In this document: piece after piece, positions 1 through 10,062 of the stretch | Layout: every line of letters begins with the position of its first letter | Position numbering within the stretch: the first letter of the stretch is position 1 | DNA from: Candidatus Peregrinibacteria bacterium | GTDB lineage: Bacteria; Patescibacteriota; Gracilibacteria; UBA1369; LOWO2-01-FULL-3 | DNA: 64,000 bases | Reading direction: 5' to 3' | NCBI GenBank assembly: GCA_030592015.1 | Contig: JAUUZY010000003.1 | Span: 1 to 64,000, forward strand | Made by a program: the position numbers and the translations under genes | Notes under the pieces: model-generated | Databases searched by the model: none | Told to the model about the DNA's origin: nothing | Seen by the model: only the letters and a program-made list of their open reading frames with translations

Positions 1-1
1 C

Positions 2-367
2 GTTGCCGCCGGTTTTTTCGACGCCTTCGGGTTCATTTCCCATCTCACAATTCAAAATAACTACCAACAAATTCCTGAACAATTCCAAGAAATAATCAGT
101 AAAACAAAGCGACTCTACGGCTGTGACATCTGTCAGGAAGTTTGCCCACACAATTCAAGGAGCAAAGACATGGGAGAAATTTCAAAAATCGCCGGAGATG
201 AATTGGATCTCAAGCAGGTACTCAGCATAAAATCAGGCCAAGAGTTTCTGGAAACTTTCGCCGGCTCTCCACTAATGCGAGCAAAGAAAACAGGACTACA
301 AAGAAACGCAAAAGTCCTACTCGGACTTGCGGGCAAGAAGAAAGAGCAAGTCCGAAAGTCTGTTTAG
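2..367 (+). CDS. queG: Epoxyqueuosine reductase QueG, C-terminal part (5' truncated by window edge)
   Basis: Open frame from base 2 gives ...TKRLYGCDICQEVCPHNSRSK..., the CxxCxxxCP ferredoxin-type motif and C-terminal region typical of QueG; ends TAG at 367. Confidence 0.85.
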   Translation, partial: VAAGFFDAFGFISHLTIQNNYQQIPEQFQEIISKTKRLYGCDICQEVCPHNSRSKDMGEISKIAGDELDLKQVLSIKSGQEFLETFAGSPLMRAKKTGLQRNAKVLLGLAGKKKEQVRKSV

Positions 368-769
368 ATATTTCAAGCAATCACCTTCAAGCCCAGCCCC
401 CACAAAGGATCTTTCCGCTCTTCTACAAACACATCTCGCAATATCAAATTTAGACCCGGGCAGAACAAATTCTCTCAAATCTCCCTCAATCTTTTCAATT
501 TCCTCTTCCAAGAATTGAACATCTTTTTCGCTTAGCGCATCAATGTTTTTTGGAACCTTCATTTCAAAACCAACTATCGACATTATTCTATAAATATCTC
601 TCTGGATTTTTTCAATCAAGGGATTCTCCCCATTCCTAGCCCATCCCAAAAACGAATTCAGTTCATCCAAGTCTCCCAAGGCCGCAAAAATAGGGGCAGA
701 CTTGCGGAGGCGCTTCCCATCAAACAGTCCAGAATCACCCTTGTCCCCAGTTTTAGTAGAAATTTTCAT
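317..769 (-). CDS. ATP:cob(I)alamin adenosyltransferase, PduO/MMAB type
   Basis: MKISTKTGDKGDSGLFDGKRLRKS... and C-terminal CRRAERSFVGAGLEGDCLKYLNRLSDLLFLLAR are family hallmarks; internal Met at 769 preferred over 814. Confidence 0.88.
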   Translation of the reverse strand: MKISTKTGDKGDSGLFDGKRLRKSAPIFAALGDLDELNSFLGWARNGENPLIEKIQRDIYRIMSIVGFEMKVPKNIDALSEKDVQFLEEEIEKIEGDLREFVLPGSKFDIARCVCRRAERSFVGAGLEGDCLKYLNRLSDLLFLLARKSE

Positions 770-814
770 CTTAGAAATATATAATGCGCTGGAGACAGAA
801 TAACAAAACATCAA

Positions 815-1108
815 ATGCCAAGAAAGAAAACAAAAATAGATTTCGAGAGAGAGCTGGTAAAAGAGCTAAAAGTACTGACAAAGGAAGTACGAAATCTCCA
901 AAAAATGGAATTCATCAAAGTTTTCAAACACCCCTTCAAATATATGTGGTTCACTTTCCTAAAGGGACTGATGGTAGGTTTTGGTTCAGTTCTTGGAGCT
1001 ACCGTATTGGTAGCTATATTTATCTATCTCCTCGCACAAATAAGCCTAGTGCCAATCGTGGGAGATTTTGTGAACGACGTAATAACTCAGATAGGATCAG
1101 TAAAATAA
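815..1108 (+). CDS. Small membrane protein, DUF5665-like
   Basis: 97 aa, basic N-terminus, FLKGLMVGFGSVLGATVLVAIFIYLLAQI...PIVGDFV resembles DUF5665 by memory. Confidence 0.6.
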   Translation: MPRKKTKIDFERELVKELKVLTKEVRNLQKMEFIKVFKHPFKYMWFTFLKGLMVGFGSVLGATVLVAIFIYLLAQISLVPIVGDFVNDVITQIGSVK

Positions 1109-1127
1109 TTTAATTAATTTTCATACA

Positions 1128-1790
1128 ATGAAAAAATCAACAGGAACAATTTTATTTTGGGGAATATCACTTTTAGTAATAGTTGCCGCAGTTTTTGTGG
1201 TGGTTAAGTTCAGCGATGAGCCGGTAGTCGGACCTGGGGATGCAATCACAGGGGCAGCGGTAGAACTGGGAACTGACGACTGGACTAAGGGAGACGAGTC
1301 CGCATCGGTTGTATTGATAGAATATAGTGATTTTCAATGTCCGGCATGCAGCGTTTATTCTCCGATAATTAGAGATATCGTAAATGAATTTGGAGATAAG
1401 ATAGTTGTTGCATACAGACATTTTCCTTTAAAGAGCATTCACGCAAATGCGGAGGCTTCAGCTTTGGCAGCGGAGGCAGCAGGATTCCAGGGGAAATTCT
1501 GGGAAATGCATGACAAACTTTTTGACAGTCAGAAGGAATGGTCTTCACTGGGAGATCCAACAGAAACATTTGTGGGGTATGCAGAAGAAATCGGCCTTAA
1601 CCTAGATAGATTCAAGGGAGACATGGTTTCAGAGGATGCAAAGGAAGAGCTTGCAGCAGATATGGAGCTAGTGAGGTCAGCAGGCCTAAATTCAACACCT
1701 ACATTCGTTCTAAACGGAAAGAAAATCCAACCTGGAAGCTACGAGCAATTCAGGACTTTGGTGAGGGATGAGATAGAGGCGGCAAGCTAG
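1128..1790 (+). CDS. DsbA-like thiol-disulfide oxidoreductase (thioredoxin fold, membrane anchored)
   Basis: N-terminal TM; YSDFQCPACSVYSPII (CPAC active site), YRHFPL, STPTFVLNGKKI. Confidence 0.9.
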   Translation: MKKSTGTILFWGISLLVIVAAVFVVVKFSDEPVVGPGDAITGAAVELGTDDWTKGDESASVVLIEYSDFQCPACSVYSPIIRDIVNEFGDKIVVAYRHFPLKSIHANAEASALAAEAAGFQGKFWEMHDKLFDSQKEWSSLGDPTETFVGYAEEIGLNLDRFKGDMVSEDAKEELAADMELVRSAGLNSTPTFVLNGKKIQPGSYEQFRTLVRDEIEAAS

Positions 1791-2572
1791 CCTCTCTTCT
1801 TTTGTCTCGGATAGAAGAAAATAAAGTAAACCATAGCGATCAATACCGGTACAATGCTAAGCATCTGTCCCATAGATAGTGGAAAGTCTATAGGCATGAT
1901 ATGTCTGTCTTTCCAGAATTCCACAATGAATCTTGTGAGGAAATAAAGCAGCATCAAAAGGAACATCATGAACATAGGTGGAGTCTTTTTGTAGAATTTT
2001 TTGTAAACCCAAAGCATCACAAAGACCAAAACAAGGGCAATACCTGACTCATAAAGTTGCGAAGGGTAGCGTGGAAAAGCTTCTCCCAGACGCTCAAAAA
2101 TCACCCCTGACTCTTTCATAGTAGGCCTCCCCACGATCTCAGAATTGAAATAATTCCCAAGCCTCACAAAGGCAGCAACAATAGGAATCGAAAGAATCAA
2201 AACATCAGTATATTTGCTGAATTTTACCTTGTGAACAAGAGTCCACACCCAATAAGAAACTAGTAGACCAATAGCTGCACCATGACTGGCAAGTCCACCC
2301 TTCCAGATCATCAAAATTTCCGCAGGATTACTCAAAAAATATTCCGCATTATAGAAAAAGACATGCCCCAGTCTAGCCCCAACCACAAGTCCGACAAATA
2401 GGTAGAGCGCAACGCTCTCAAGGTCTTGCAAAGGATATTTCTCCCTCTTAAAAGCCCAGTTAACAACAAAGAAGCTAACAACAATTCCAAGAGCAAAAAA
2501 CAACCCATACCAGCGGATTGAAAGTGGGCCAAGAGTTAAGAAAATCGGATCAATATTATTCGTGAAAATCAT
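1787..2572 (-). CDS. lgt: Phosphatidylglycerol:prolipoprotein diacylglyceryl transferase
   Basis: Multi-TM; GARLGHVFFYN, GGLASHGAAIG, RLGNYFNSEIVGRPT, YPSQLYES motifs. Confidence 0.95.
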   Translation of the reverse strand: MIFTNNIDPIFLTLGPLSIRWYGLFFALGIVVSFFVVNWAFKREKYPLQDLESVALYLFVGLVVGARLGHVFFYNAEYFLSNPAEILMIWKGGLASHGAAIGLLVSYWVWTLVHKVKFSKYTDVLILSIPIVAAFVRLGNYFNSEIVGRPTMKESGVIFERLGEAFPRYPSQLYESGIALVLVFVMLWVYKKFYKKTPPMFMMFLLMLLYFLTRFIVEFWKDRHIMPIDFPLSMGQMLSIVPVLIAMVYFIFFYPRQKKRG

Positions 2573-2578
2573 AGAAAT

Positions 2579-2998
2579 TTATTTAAGAAAATCGGACATT
2601 TCAAAGAAACCTTTTTTTTGATTAAGCCACTCGGCAACCTTTACAGCCCCTTCTTCTGCAGAACTCCCAGCACGAGAAAAATCATCTGACCACAAAAAAC
2701 CAATATCATTTTCCTTCACAATACGTTTCGCTTCAGACAATTGCCCATCCCAACCGGTCGTTCCCATCACAAGATCAACTCCTGCACCTGCACAAATATC
2801 CAAGTGCTCCAAAGCACTTCCCCCACTCGAAAAATCTATCGCAATATCAATCCTCGACAAAGCCGCAACAGTAAGCTTCGTAAAACTAGCCTTCCTATTG
2901 TGCTTATCCACAATTATTTCCACCAAATGCCCCCTATGCAATGCAGCCTCATAGACTAACTTCCCCATCTCACCAAAGCCAATAATCGCGATTCTCAT
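2579..2998 (-). CDS. DapB-like (dihydrodipicolinate reductase) NAD-binding protein lacking the central substrate domain
   Basis: MRIAIIGFGEMGKLVYEAA, DFSSGGSALEHL, VMGTTGWDGQ; C-term GAVKVAEWLNQKKGFFEMSDFL resembles the extreme C-terminus of DapB; only 139 aa. Confidence 0.7.
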   Translation of the reverse strand: MRIAIIGFGEMGKLVYEAALHRGHLVEIIVDKHNRKASFTKLTVAALSRIDIAIDFSSGGSALEHLDICAGAGVDLVMGTTGWDGQLSEAKRIVKENDIGFLWSDDFSRAGSSAEEGAVKVAEWLNQKKGFFEMSDFLK

Positions 2999-3145
2999 AT
3001 ATGCCCAAAGTTAAGCTACCAACCCATTCTAACGAAAAATTCATAAATTACAAAAGAAGCGCAAATAAAAGTGCGCTCAGGAGCTCACAAAAAAATCTGG
3101 TACCGGTACCAGATGGTCGCCGGGTTTAGACTTGCATAGGCCAAT

Positions 3146-3841
3146 CTATCTCCCCATGTAAAAGTCCTTTTTCTTCTTATCAAATTTTTCAATCGCATAG
3201 CGAAGCATGGTCCGAGGCATTGTTTTGTAGTGCTTTTTCAGAAATGATTCTTCCACTTTCTGATTTTTATTGCCTATTTCCCTGAGCATCCACCCAACAG
3301 CCTTATGGATCAAATCATGATTATCATCTACAAGGACATCAGCAATTGCCAGACCATCATCAAAGTCCTCATTCCGTATAAACGCATAACAAGCCAGCAT
3401 CGCAATTCTTCTCTCCCATAAATTTTCAGACACAGCCAATTTATACAAAATCACCCTTTCCTTATCAAGCAAATAAGCCCCAACAATTTTAGGCGCCGAA
3501 CTATCTACCAAGTCCCAATTGTTCACATTCTTAGTATTCTTTATAAAAAAATCAAAAATTTCCTTCTTTTTTATGTCCTTACTTTTCTCGTATTGATCCA
3601 CCAGAATGAAGAGAGCCGTTAATCTATATTCATGAATTTTATCATTTAAAAGTATCTGCAAAGAACCAAGGTCCAGGTCCTTATATTTCTTAGCAACTTT
3701 CCTTTGGTCCGGCACACTAATCCCCAACATTTTATCACCTTCAGCATATTGCCCCTTCCCGGTTTTAAAAAATCCAGCCAAAAATTTCGCCTTCTCTCTG
3801 TCCCCCAATTTTTGTAAATCTGATTTGAATTCTTTCAGCAT
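3146..3841 (-). CDS. DNA alkylation repair protein (AlkD-like HEAT-repeat family)
   Basis: FFKTGKGQYAEGDKMLGISVPDQRKVAKKY, NNWDLVDSSAPKIVG, HKAVGWMLREIG, MPRTMLRYAIEKF. Confidence 0.9.
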   Translation of the reverse strand: MLKEFKSDLQKLGDREKAKFLAGFFKTGKGQYAEGDKMLGISVPDQRKVAKKYKDLDLGSLQILLNDKIHEYRLTALFILVDQYEKSKDIKKKEIFDFFIKNTKNVNNWDLVDSSAPKIVGAYLLDKERVILYKLAVSENLWERRIAMLACYAFIRNEDFDDGLAIADVLVDDNHDLIHKAVGWMLREIGNKNQKVEESFLKKHYKTMPRTMLRYAIEKFDKKKKDFYMGR

Positions 3842-3899
3842 ATTGGTGTATAAGCTTACACTATCCCCTCCTTCTACGCAAAACTGCCTAGTCAGCCGC

Positions 3900-3927
3900 T
3901 TGACAAAACCCTGTGGTCACATAAAAT
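3900..3927 (+). promoter_or_regulatory. Candidate sigma70-type promoter
   Basis: TTGACA (3900-3905), 16-nt spacer, TAAAAT (3922-3927), 25 nt upstream of ATG 3952. Confidence 0.6.
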
Positions 3928-3951
3928 AAGCTCTACGTAAAAACATCAATT

Positions 3952-5304
3952 ATGCGCACCCCCCCAGAAACAACAAAACTTCCAGCGTCCCCCACACAAC
4001 TAAGCAGGCGAGAATTTCTCACAGCAGCAATAGCAACCGCAACTGCAGCAGTTACAAGCAACGTTCTCGCGGCCTGCGAACAGGCACCACAGGGCGATGG
4101 AATCCCGGACTACCTAATGGAGGAAAAACTGGTAAGAGCTTATCCAAGAGTTTTCGACATCTTAATTCAGCAAAAAAGGGACAGCTACCGAGAGGATCTA
4201 TATAACGTCGTTGATCTAATGGAAAAAACGATAGAATTTTTTGATAAATATACAGCGGGAGAACCCGTGGAGCTTGCAGAGTACGAGCCGCTTATGGGGG
4301 CAGATTCACAAACAGGCCACGTAATGGGAGCAGAGGCTCAGGAGCGCTACGCAGCCAAAGTTGCACATCTCCTTTACGTAGACGATAGCGAGCTAGTGCC
4401 ATGGAGCATCGAAACACTTTCATATGAAGGCCTTGAGGCCATTCTAGATTTCAACGAAATGTTTATGAGGTCGGTAGAAGGCGAATATATTTCAATGGCA
4501 TCACGATATTACCCTTCTGCACCAGACAGAGTTTATGATTTTTTGTTAGATAAAGATCTAATAAAAGAGACTCCGGAGGCTACAGTATATGCGCTTACGG
4601 ATTGGGCGAGGTTAAAATTTCAACATGTAACTGGTGACACTCCAGAACAGCCGGGGAACAAAAAACTTCATGCAGATAGATGGGGAACACCTGAACTCAT
4701 GGAAATGCTTGAGCAGGTAAATGATGGAGGACGGCTTATAATTGACGGCTGTCATGGAACGGCGAGCCTTTATTGGCAGTTGCTCGGGGCGCTGGGAATT
4801 CCTGCAAAAAGAACAAGGGCAATGCGAGGTCATTCGGGTATAAGTTTCCCAACAGTCGGGGAATTTACAATCCACGCCGATCATATATATGACAAAAAAT
4901 TCTCTACAAGTGGCAGAAACCTGCCATCTAGCAAAATGCTGCCGAGGATTCCTGCGAATATCGATCTTGATTCCGAGGAAAATGGAGAGGATCTTGAATA
5001 TTTGGAGGAAAGTCATTATTTGAGAGCAGAAGCGGCAATGCCTTTTCCTTCCGATGATTTTGCAGCTTGGTACGGGCTTCTTAGGTACAACCCGATAAAG
5101 CGTGAAATGGAAGAGGCGGTAATTGAAGAAAACAGAAGAACCGGAGAAGGCCCACAAATGACACTACACGAGCGAATCTACGCACATTTACCTGTCAAAG
5201 CAGAGGAACTAATAGTCAAAATTAATGCGAGACTAGAAGAGGTCGGCGGCGGAAACAAACTGGACGGAGCTGCAATAATCTATAATGATTATTTGATCAG
5301 ATAG
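3952..5304 (+). CDS. Secreted protein with twin-arginine-like signal and transglutaminase-like core
   Basis: SRREFLTAAIATATAAVTSNVLAAC (Tat-like motif); later DGCHGTASLYWQLLGALGIPAKRTR...HADHIYD fits a Cys-His-Asp transglutaminase-like arrangement. Confidence 0.6.
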   Translation: MRTPPETTKLPASPTQLSRREFLTAAIATATAAVTSNVLAACEQAPQGDGIPDYLMEEKLVRAYPRVFDILIQQKRDSYREDLYNVVDLMEKTIEFFDKYTAGEPVELAEYEPLMGADSQTGHVMGAEAQERYAAKVAHLLYVDDSELVPWSIETLSYEGLEAILDFNEMFMRSVEGEYISMASRYYPSAPDRVYDFLLDKDLIKETPEATVYALTDWARLKFQHVTGDTPEQPGNKKLHADRWGTPELMEMLEQVNDGGRLIIDGCHGTASLYWQLLGALGIPAKRTRAMRGHSGISFPTVGEFTIHADHIYDKKFSTSGRNLPSSKMLPRIPANIDLDSEENGEDLEYLEESHYLRAEAAMPFPSDDFAAWYGLLRYNPIKREMEEAVIEENRRTGEGPQMTLHERIYAHLPVKAEELIVKINARLEEVGGGNKLDGAAIIYNDYLIR

Positions 5305-5375
5305 CTAAATTGACTTAAACCTCCCCATAAGAGTACTATTACACCTATAAATTTATTGTTTAATTATATAAACAC

Positions 5376-7520
5376 ATGAAGACAAAATTATTATTCGTGC
5401 TGGCTACGATCACAGCGCTTATTGCCGTTGGCATAGGTAGCGTGACAGCAAGCGCATTCCCTGATACGTCAGGACACAGTTATGACTCTGCGATCGATTA
5501 CGTAAAAACGCAGGGGATAGTAAACGGATACGACGATGGGACGTACAAGCCGGACAATCTTATAAACCGAGCTGAATTCACAAAAATTATAATCGAGTCA
5601 CTCTACGAAACTTCAGATTTCGAAAGCTATGGAAGCAAGTATTGTTTTTCAGACGTTCCAAGAGATGCTTGGTACACACAGTACGTATGCTTCGCTAAAG
5701 AAAAAGGAATAGTAGACGGGCATCCGGACGGAAGTTTCAAGCCGACTGACAGCATAAACTATGTAGAGTCATTGAAAATTGTCTTGGAAGCGTATGTAGC
5801 AAATGGATGGATTGAAGCAAGATCTATAGAGGGGAATGGATTCTGGTATACAGGATATACCGATTATGCAAACTCCTATGATCTCTCATTCGCACATTCA
5901 GTTGGAGTTGATGAGAATCTAACTCGTGCAGAAACAGCGGAAACAATTTATTGGACAGATATCACTACAGAAAGAACTTTTGCGCCGGAACTGGCAGAAG
6001 ATGACATTATCTATTCAGTAGTTTCAGACATCCCAACAGACGACGTGATTGGTGACTACAAAGACGAAATAGTTGCCGCACACTATGACGGAACAAGCTC
6101 TTGGGAAACACTGTCAGAGTTGTTTGAATGGTATCACGTAGGGGAAATCACAGTCGCGCCATATGACGGATGGAGTTTGATCCTGTTGGATTCTTCATGC
6201 GACGGAATGTGCTTTTATCCTTTCATTTACCGTTTTGCATGGAATGAAGACACAGGTGAATTAGTTCTCCTTACTCAACATTCTGAAGAATACATTCCAG
6301 AATTTGTAGAGCCATTCACAGGAAATACAGATGATTCCATATTCCTTGATGGACTGGAACTTCCGGAAACAATCACAATGCCGGACGGAGTAAGCGTTAT
6401 TACAAGAGCGAAAAAAGACGCAGAGTATTCAAACGAATTTGCAGATGGTTACACTGAAACCCTTGCATTCGTTAGTTCTGAAGTAGGAAATGTTTATGCT
6501 GCACCTGGAGACAAAAGTTGTTTCTTCGTGAAAGCAAAAGACGGCTCTATAACACGATACGATTATGATCCTGGATTCAAAATTTCCGTGGAAGGTGAAA
6601 AAATGATAAATTGGGAAGACGGAAGTCCGGATACAAATATTGCCACAGACTACACCTACACAACAGTAGGATGCGGAATAATGGGAAGCTGCACTTATAT
6701 CGAAGACGTGAATGAAGAAAATATGGAATTGGTTGGAACAACAGAATCAGGCGTAGCTCTATACATCCCCATAAGCGTAGATGCGGGGGCAGAGGATCTA
6801 CAGGCAACCTTCGAGAGGGCTTATGCCGCCTACTATGACGACTTTGATGTGCCAATGGACGATTTTGCAGACATGAACTTTGTTCTGTATTGGCAGGACC
6901 CACTTGGAAGGTGGGGGTCAGTGCATCACGTAGAAGTAATTCCACCAGCTGAATGTGGAAAACCTGTGATCTACCTTTACCCACCAACTGTAACTGACGT
7001 ACATGTGGAAGTAGACGTAGACGAGTTCACTGTGACAATTCCGGATTATGGAACTGATGGATGGTCAGTACGAGCTTATCCGGATGGAAGCATATACAAC
7101 TACGCAGACGGAGAAGATTATCCTTACCTTTTCTGGGAAGGACATGACAAAGACAAAGTGGAAGTAAGCAAAGGATTCATGGTTTCTCGTGAAGAATTGC
7201 CAAGCTTCCTTCCTGAAAGTTTAGAGAAAATGGGATTGAACGATCAAGAAATCGTAGACTTTATGGAGTTCTGGGAGCCTAGAATGCTGGACAACAGTGA
7301 ATCACACTTCTTTATCAGCTTCCTTGGAACACATGAGTTCAACAAAGTTGCGCCACTTACAATCACACCTGAACCGGATTCTCTACTAAGGGTATTCATG
7401 TATTACGAACCAACAAACGCACATTATTCAGTTCAAGAGCAAGAGCTAAGAGCTGGTCCTAGATATGGATTCTCAGTTGTAGAATGGGGAGGAACGTCAT
7501 CCATACCGTGGAAAAACTAA
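5376..7520 (+). CDS. S-layer-homology (SLH) domain secreted protein with C-terminal CGKPVIYLYPP domain
   Basis: Signal peptide; SLH repeats (INRAEFTKIIIESL, FSDVPRDAWYTQYVCFAKEKGIVDGHPDGSFKPTDSINYVESLKI). Confidence 0.85.
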   Translation: MKTKLLFVLATITALIAVGIGSVTASAFPDTSGHSYDSAIDYVKTQGIVNGYDDGTYKPDNLINRAEFTKIIIESLYETSDFESYGSKYCFSDVPRDAWYTQYVCFAKEKGIVDGHPDGSFKPTDSINYVESLKIVLEAYVANGWIEARSIEGNGFWYTGYTDYANSYDLSFAHSVGVDENLTRAETAETIYWTDITTERTFAPELAEDDIIYSVVSDIPTDDVIGDYKDEIVAAHYDGTSSWETLSELFEWYHVGEITVAPYDGWSLILLDSSCDGMCFYPFIYRFAWNEDTGELVLLTQHSEEYIPEFVEPFTGNTDDSIFLDGLELPETITMPDGVSVITRAKKDAEYSNEFADGYTETLAFVSSEVGNVYAAPGDKSCFFVKAKDGSITRYDYDPGFKISVEGEKMINWEDGSPDTNIATDYTYTTVGCGIMGSCTYIEDVNEENMELVGTTESGVALYIPISVDAGAEDLQATFERAYAAYYDDFDVPMDDFADMNFVLYWQDPLGRWGSVHHVEVIPPAECGKPVIYLYPPTVTDVHVEVDVDEFTVTIPDYGTDGWSVRAYPDGSIYNYADGEDYPYLFWEGHDKDKVEVSKGFMVSREELPSFLPESLEKMGLNDQEIVDFMEFWEPRMLDNSESHFFISFLGTHEFNKVAPLTITPEPDSLLRVFMYYEPTNAHYSVQEQELRAGPRYGFSVVEWGGTSSIPWKN

Positions 7521-8266
7521 ATTTATTAAAAACAGCTTTAGTCAGTGCACTCGTAGTGGTTGCGCTGACTTCTTGCACTTCAGAACTTCCGGCGAAGGGG
7601 GCAATAATTCCACATCACCTTTTAGTGGAAGAGCAGATGGAGGAGTTATACACAGAAATTGCCAGCGAGGACATCGAGAAAGTGATTTTGATAAGTCCAA
7701 ATCATTTCAATTATGGCTTCAACTATATCCAGACAACGGATGAAGATTTAGAGAATGCGGAAGTTGAGCCAAAGTATTTTGAAGAAGAACACGGAATCAG
7801 CGTTCATGAGGATTTCATCTCTCGCCATTTTCCAAATGCAAAAATAGTCCCAATAATTATAAAAAATGACACTCCACAAAATCGCATAGATGATCTTTTA
7901 GAAGAACTCACCGCGCAAAATCTGGACAAAACAGTAGTGATAGCTAGCATAGACTTCACTCATTACGAATTGGAAGAAATAGCAGTGGAAAACGATGAAC
8001 GCACAATGCAATGGCTTAGAGACTGGAGTCAACACGAATCGGAAGATTCCTTCAATGAAATAAAAAATCTGGCAATCAACGTAGGCGAAAGCAGCCCGGA
8101 CGCAGTCGCAATGGATTCTCCGGAAAGTTTTTACATGCTCACCAGGATCATGGAAGCACAGAACGCAAAAGACCTAACGATCGTACAACGAACATCATCT
8201 GCTTCAATCACAGGCATAAAAGACCCCAGTCAAAACACCAGCCACCTCTTCGTAAAATTCCGCTAA
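7484..8266 (+). CDS. MEMO1-family protein (AmmeMemoRadiSam system B) with lipoprotein signal
   Basis: LVVVALTSC lipobox; [49 protein letters not shown]. Confidence 0.8.
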   Translation: MGRNVIHTVEKLNLLKTALVSALVVVALTSCTSELPAKGAIIPHHLLVEEQMEELYTEIASEDIEKVILISPNHFNYGFNYIQTTDEDLENAEVEPKYFEEEHGISVHEDFISRHFPNAKIVPIIIKNDTPQNRIDDLLEELTAQNLDKTVVIASIDFTHYELEEIAVENDERTMQWLRDWSQHESEDSFNEIKNLAINVGESSPDAVAMDSPESFYMLTRIMEAQNAKDLTIVQRTSSASITGIKDPSQNTSHLFVKFR

Positions 8267-10026
8267 ACGTTATCCATAACAGCCCCAGTATTCGCACTGG
8301 TAACATGTTGTGCATAACGACCTAGCCAACCTCTCTTCACCTTGAGTTCATGCTCAGGTAGCTCTTCCAGGCGCCGAGCAATTTCTTCATCAGTCAAGTC
8401 TACATTGATAGTTCGCCCAATTGCATCAATCTTGATCTTGTCTCCATCCTGCAGAATAGCAAACGGCCCTCCAGCCGCAGCTTCCGGCGAAATATGGCCT
8501 ATACAAAGCCCTCTGGTTCCTCCAGAAAATCTACCATCAGTAATCAATGCGGCCTTCACACCCCGCCCTTTTATAGCGGCCGTGGGAGCCAACATCTCCT
8601 GCATTCCCGGTCCCCCCTTTGGTCCTTCATATTTCAAAACAACCACGTCGCCATCCACAACCTTCCCTTCCAAAATTCCACTGAGCGCCTCTTCCTGCGA
8701 TCCAAAAACCTTCGCCACTCCTTCAAATTGCATCATATCTTCCTCCACACCAGCAGTCTTTACCACACTACCCATCGGCGCAATATTCCCATACAAAATC
8801 GCCAACCCCCCAACCTCAGAAAACGCATCATCTCCAACTCTCACCACGTCACCATCAGCATCGGGCGACGCCTCAACATATTCCTTCAAACTCCCAACAC
8901 AAGTCGGCAAATCGATATTTAACGGTGCCTCACTGTGCTCATACACAGCCTTCAAAATCGCACCAATTCCACCCACTCGATGCACATCCTCTATATGAAC
9001 ATCAGGCCTCGAAGGAGAAACTTTGCAAATATTCGGAGTTACGTCAGATAATTCATTCACTCTCTCTAGCGGATACTTTATCCCTGCCTCCTGCGCCAAA
9101 GCTAAAGTGTGCAAAACAGTATTCGTCGATCCTCCCATCGCCAAATCCAAAATAAAAGCATTATCAATCGATTCTTTTGTCACGATATCCCGCGGCAAAA
9201 TCTTTTTATCCATCATTCGTTCAATCACATCCGCAGCCTTTTCCACAAACTTCACACGATCCGGATTTATTTCCCATTCCATATTTTCCTCATCAGTCCA
9301 AACCGCCGCCGGAATAGTTCCATTCCCCGGCATCGCCAATCCCACAGCTTCCGCCAGACAGTTCATAGAGTTCGCGGTAAACATACCCGCACAGCTTCCA
9401 CAAGTCCCACAAGCAGTACCAGCCAAATCCTCCAAATCGCCATCACTCATGCCACCCGCCGCATTTTTCCCAACCCCCTCAAAAACCGTCACCAAATCTG
9501 TGCCTCCCTTCCCAGCAAGCATCGGCCCGCCACTCAAATAAAGAGAAGGGATATTCAGCCGAACCATCGCATTTAGCATGCCCGGCACAATCTTGTCACA
9601 ATTCCCAATCCCAATCCACGCATCGCAAGGATGCGCTCCAATCATAGTTTCAATCTGATCAGTAATCAGCTCACGCGACGGCAGAGAATATTTCATCCCA
9701 AAATGCCCCATCGCAATCCCATCATCCACAGCCCCACCAATATTCGCATACCAGACATTATATCCCTTTTTCTTCAGCACGCTCACAACCCTCTTTCCCA
9801 ATTTATCCAAATGAGCATGCCCAGGAATCTGAGTCGTAAAAGAATTCACAACCGTCACAAAAGGCTTGCTCCTATCAGAAATTTCGTCAATTACTCCAGC
9901 CGCCTTCATCAAAGAAGCCGCCGGCAACATATGCATCCCTTCAGCCACAATCCGACTACCCCTCTTCTGCACATTAGCTATACCTGGATTTATCGCTTCG
10001 TTATTTGTCATAGGGGCATCATACAA
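8263..10026 (-). CDS. ilvD: Dihydroxy-acid dehydratase
   Basis: [73 protein letters not shown]. Start may be internal Met at 10011. Confidence 0.97.
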   Translation of the reverse strand: MYDAPMTNNEAINPGIANVQKRGSRIVAEGMHMLPAASLMKAAGVIDEISDRSKPFVTVVNSFTTQIPGHAHLDKLGKRVVSVLKKKGYNVWYANIGGAVDDGIAMGHFGMKYSLPSRELITDQIETMIGAHPCDAWIGIGNCDKIVPGMLNAMVRLNIPSLYLSGGPMLAGKGGTDLVTVFEGVGKNAAGGMSDGDLEDLAGTACGTCGSCAGMFTANSMNCLAEAVGLAMPGNGTIPAAVWTDEENMEWEINPDRVKFVEKAADVIERMMDKKILPRDIVTKESIDNAFILDLAMGGSTNTVLHTLALAQEAGIKYPLERVNELSDVTPNICKVSPSRPDVHIEDVHRVGGIGAILKAVYEHSEAPLNIDLPTCVGSLKEYVEASPDADGDVVRVGDDAFSEVGGLAILYGNIAPMGSVVKTAGVEEDMMQFEGVAKVFGSQEEALSGILEGKVVDGDVVVLKYEGPKGGPGMQEMLAPTAAIKGRGVKAALITDGRFSGGTRGLCIGHISPEAAAGGPFAILQDGDKIKIDAIGRTINVDLTDEEIARRLEELPEHELKVKRGWLGRYAQHVTSANTGAVMDNV

Positions 10027-10062
10027 AAAAACTCAAAGATCCACCAGCTTTCACGCTCAACG

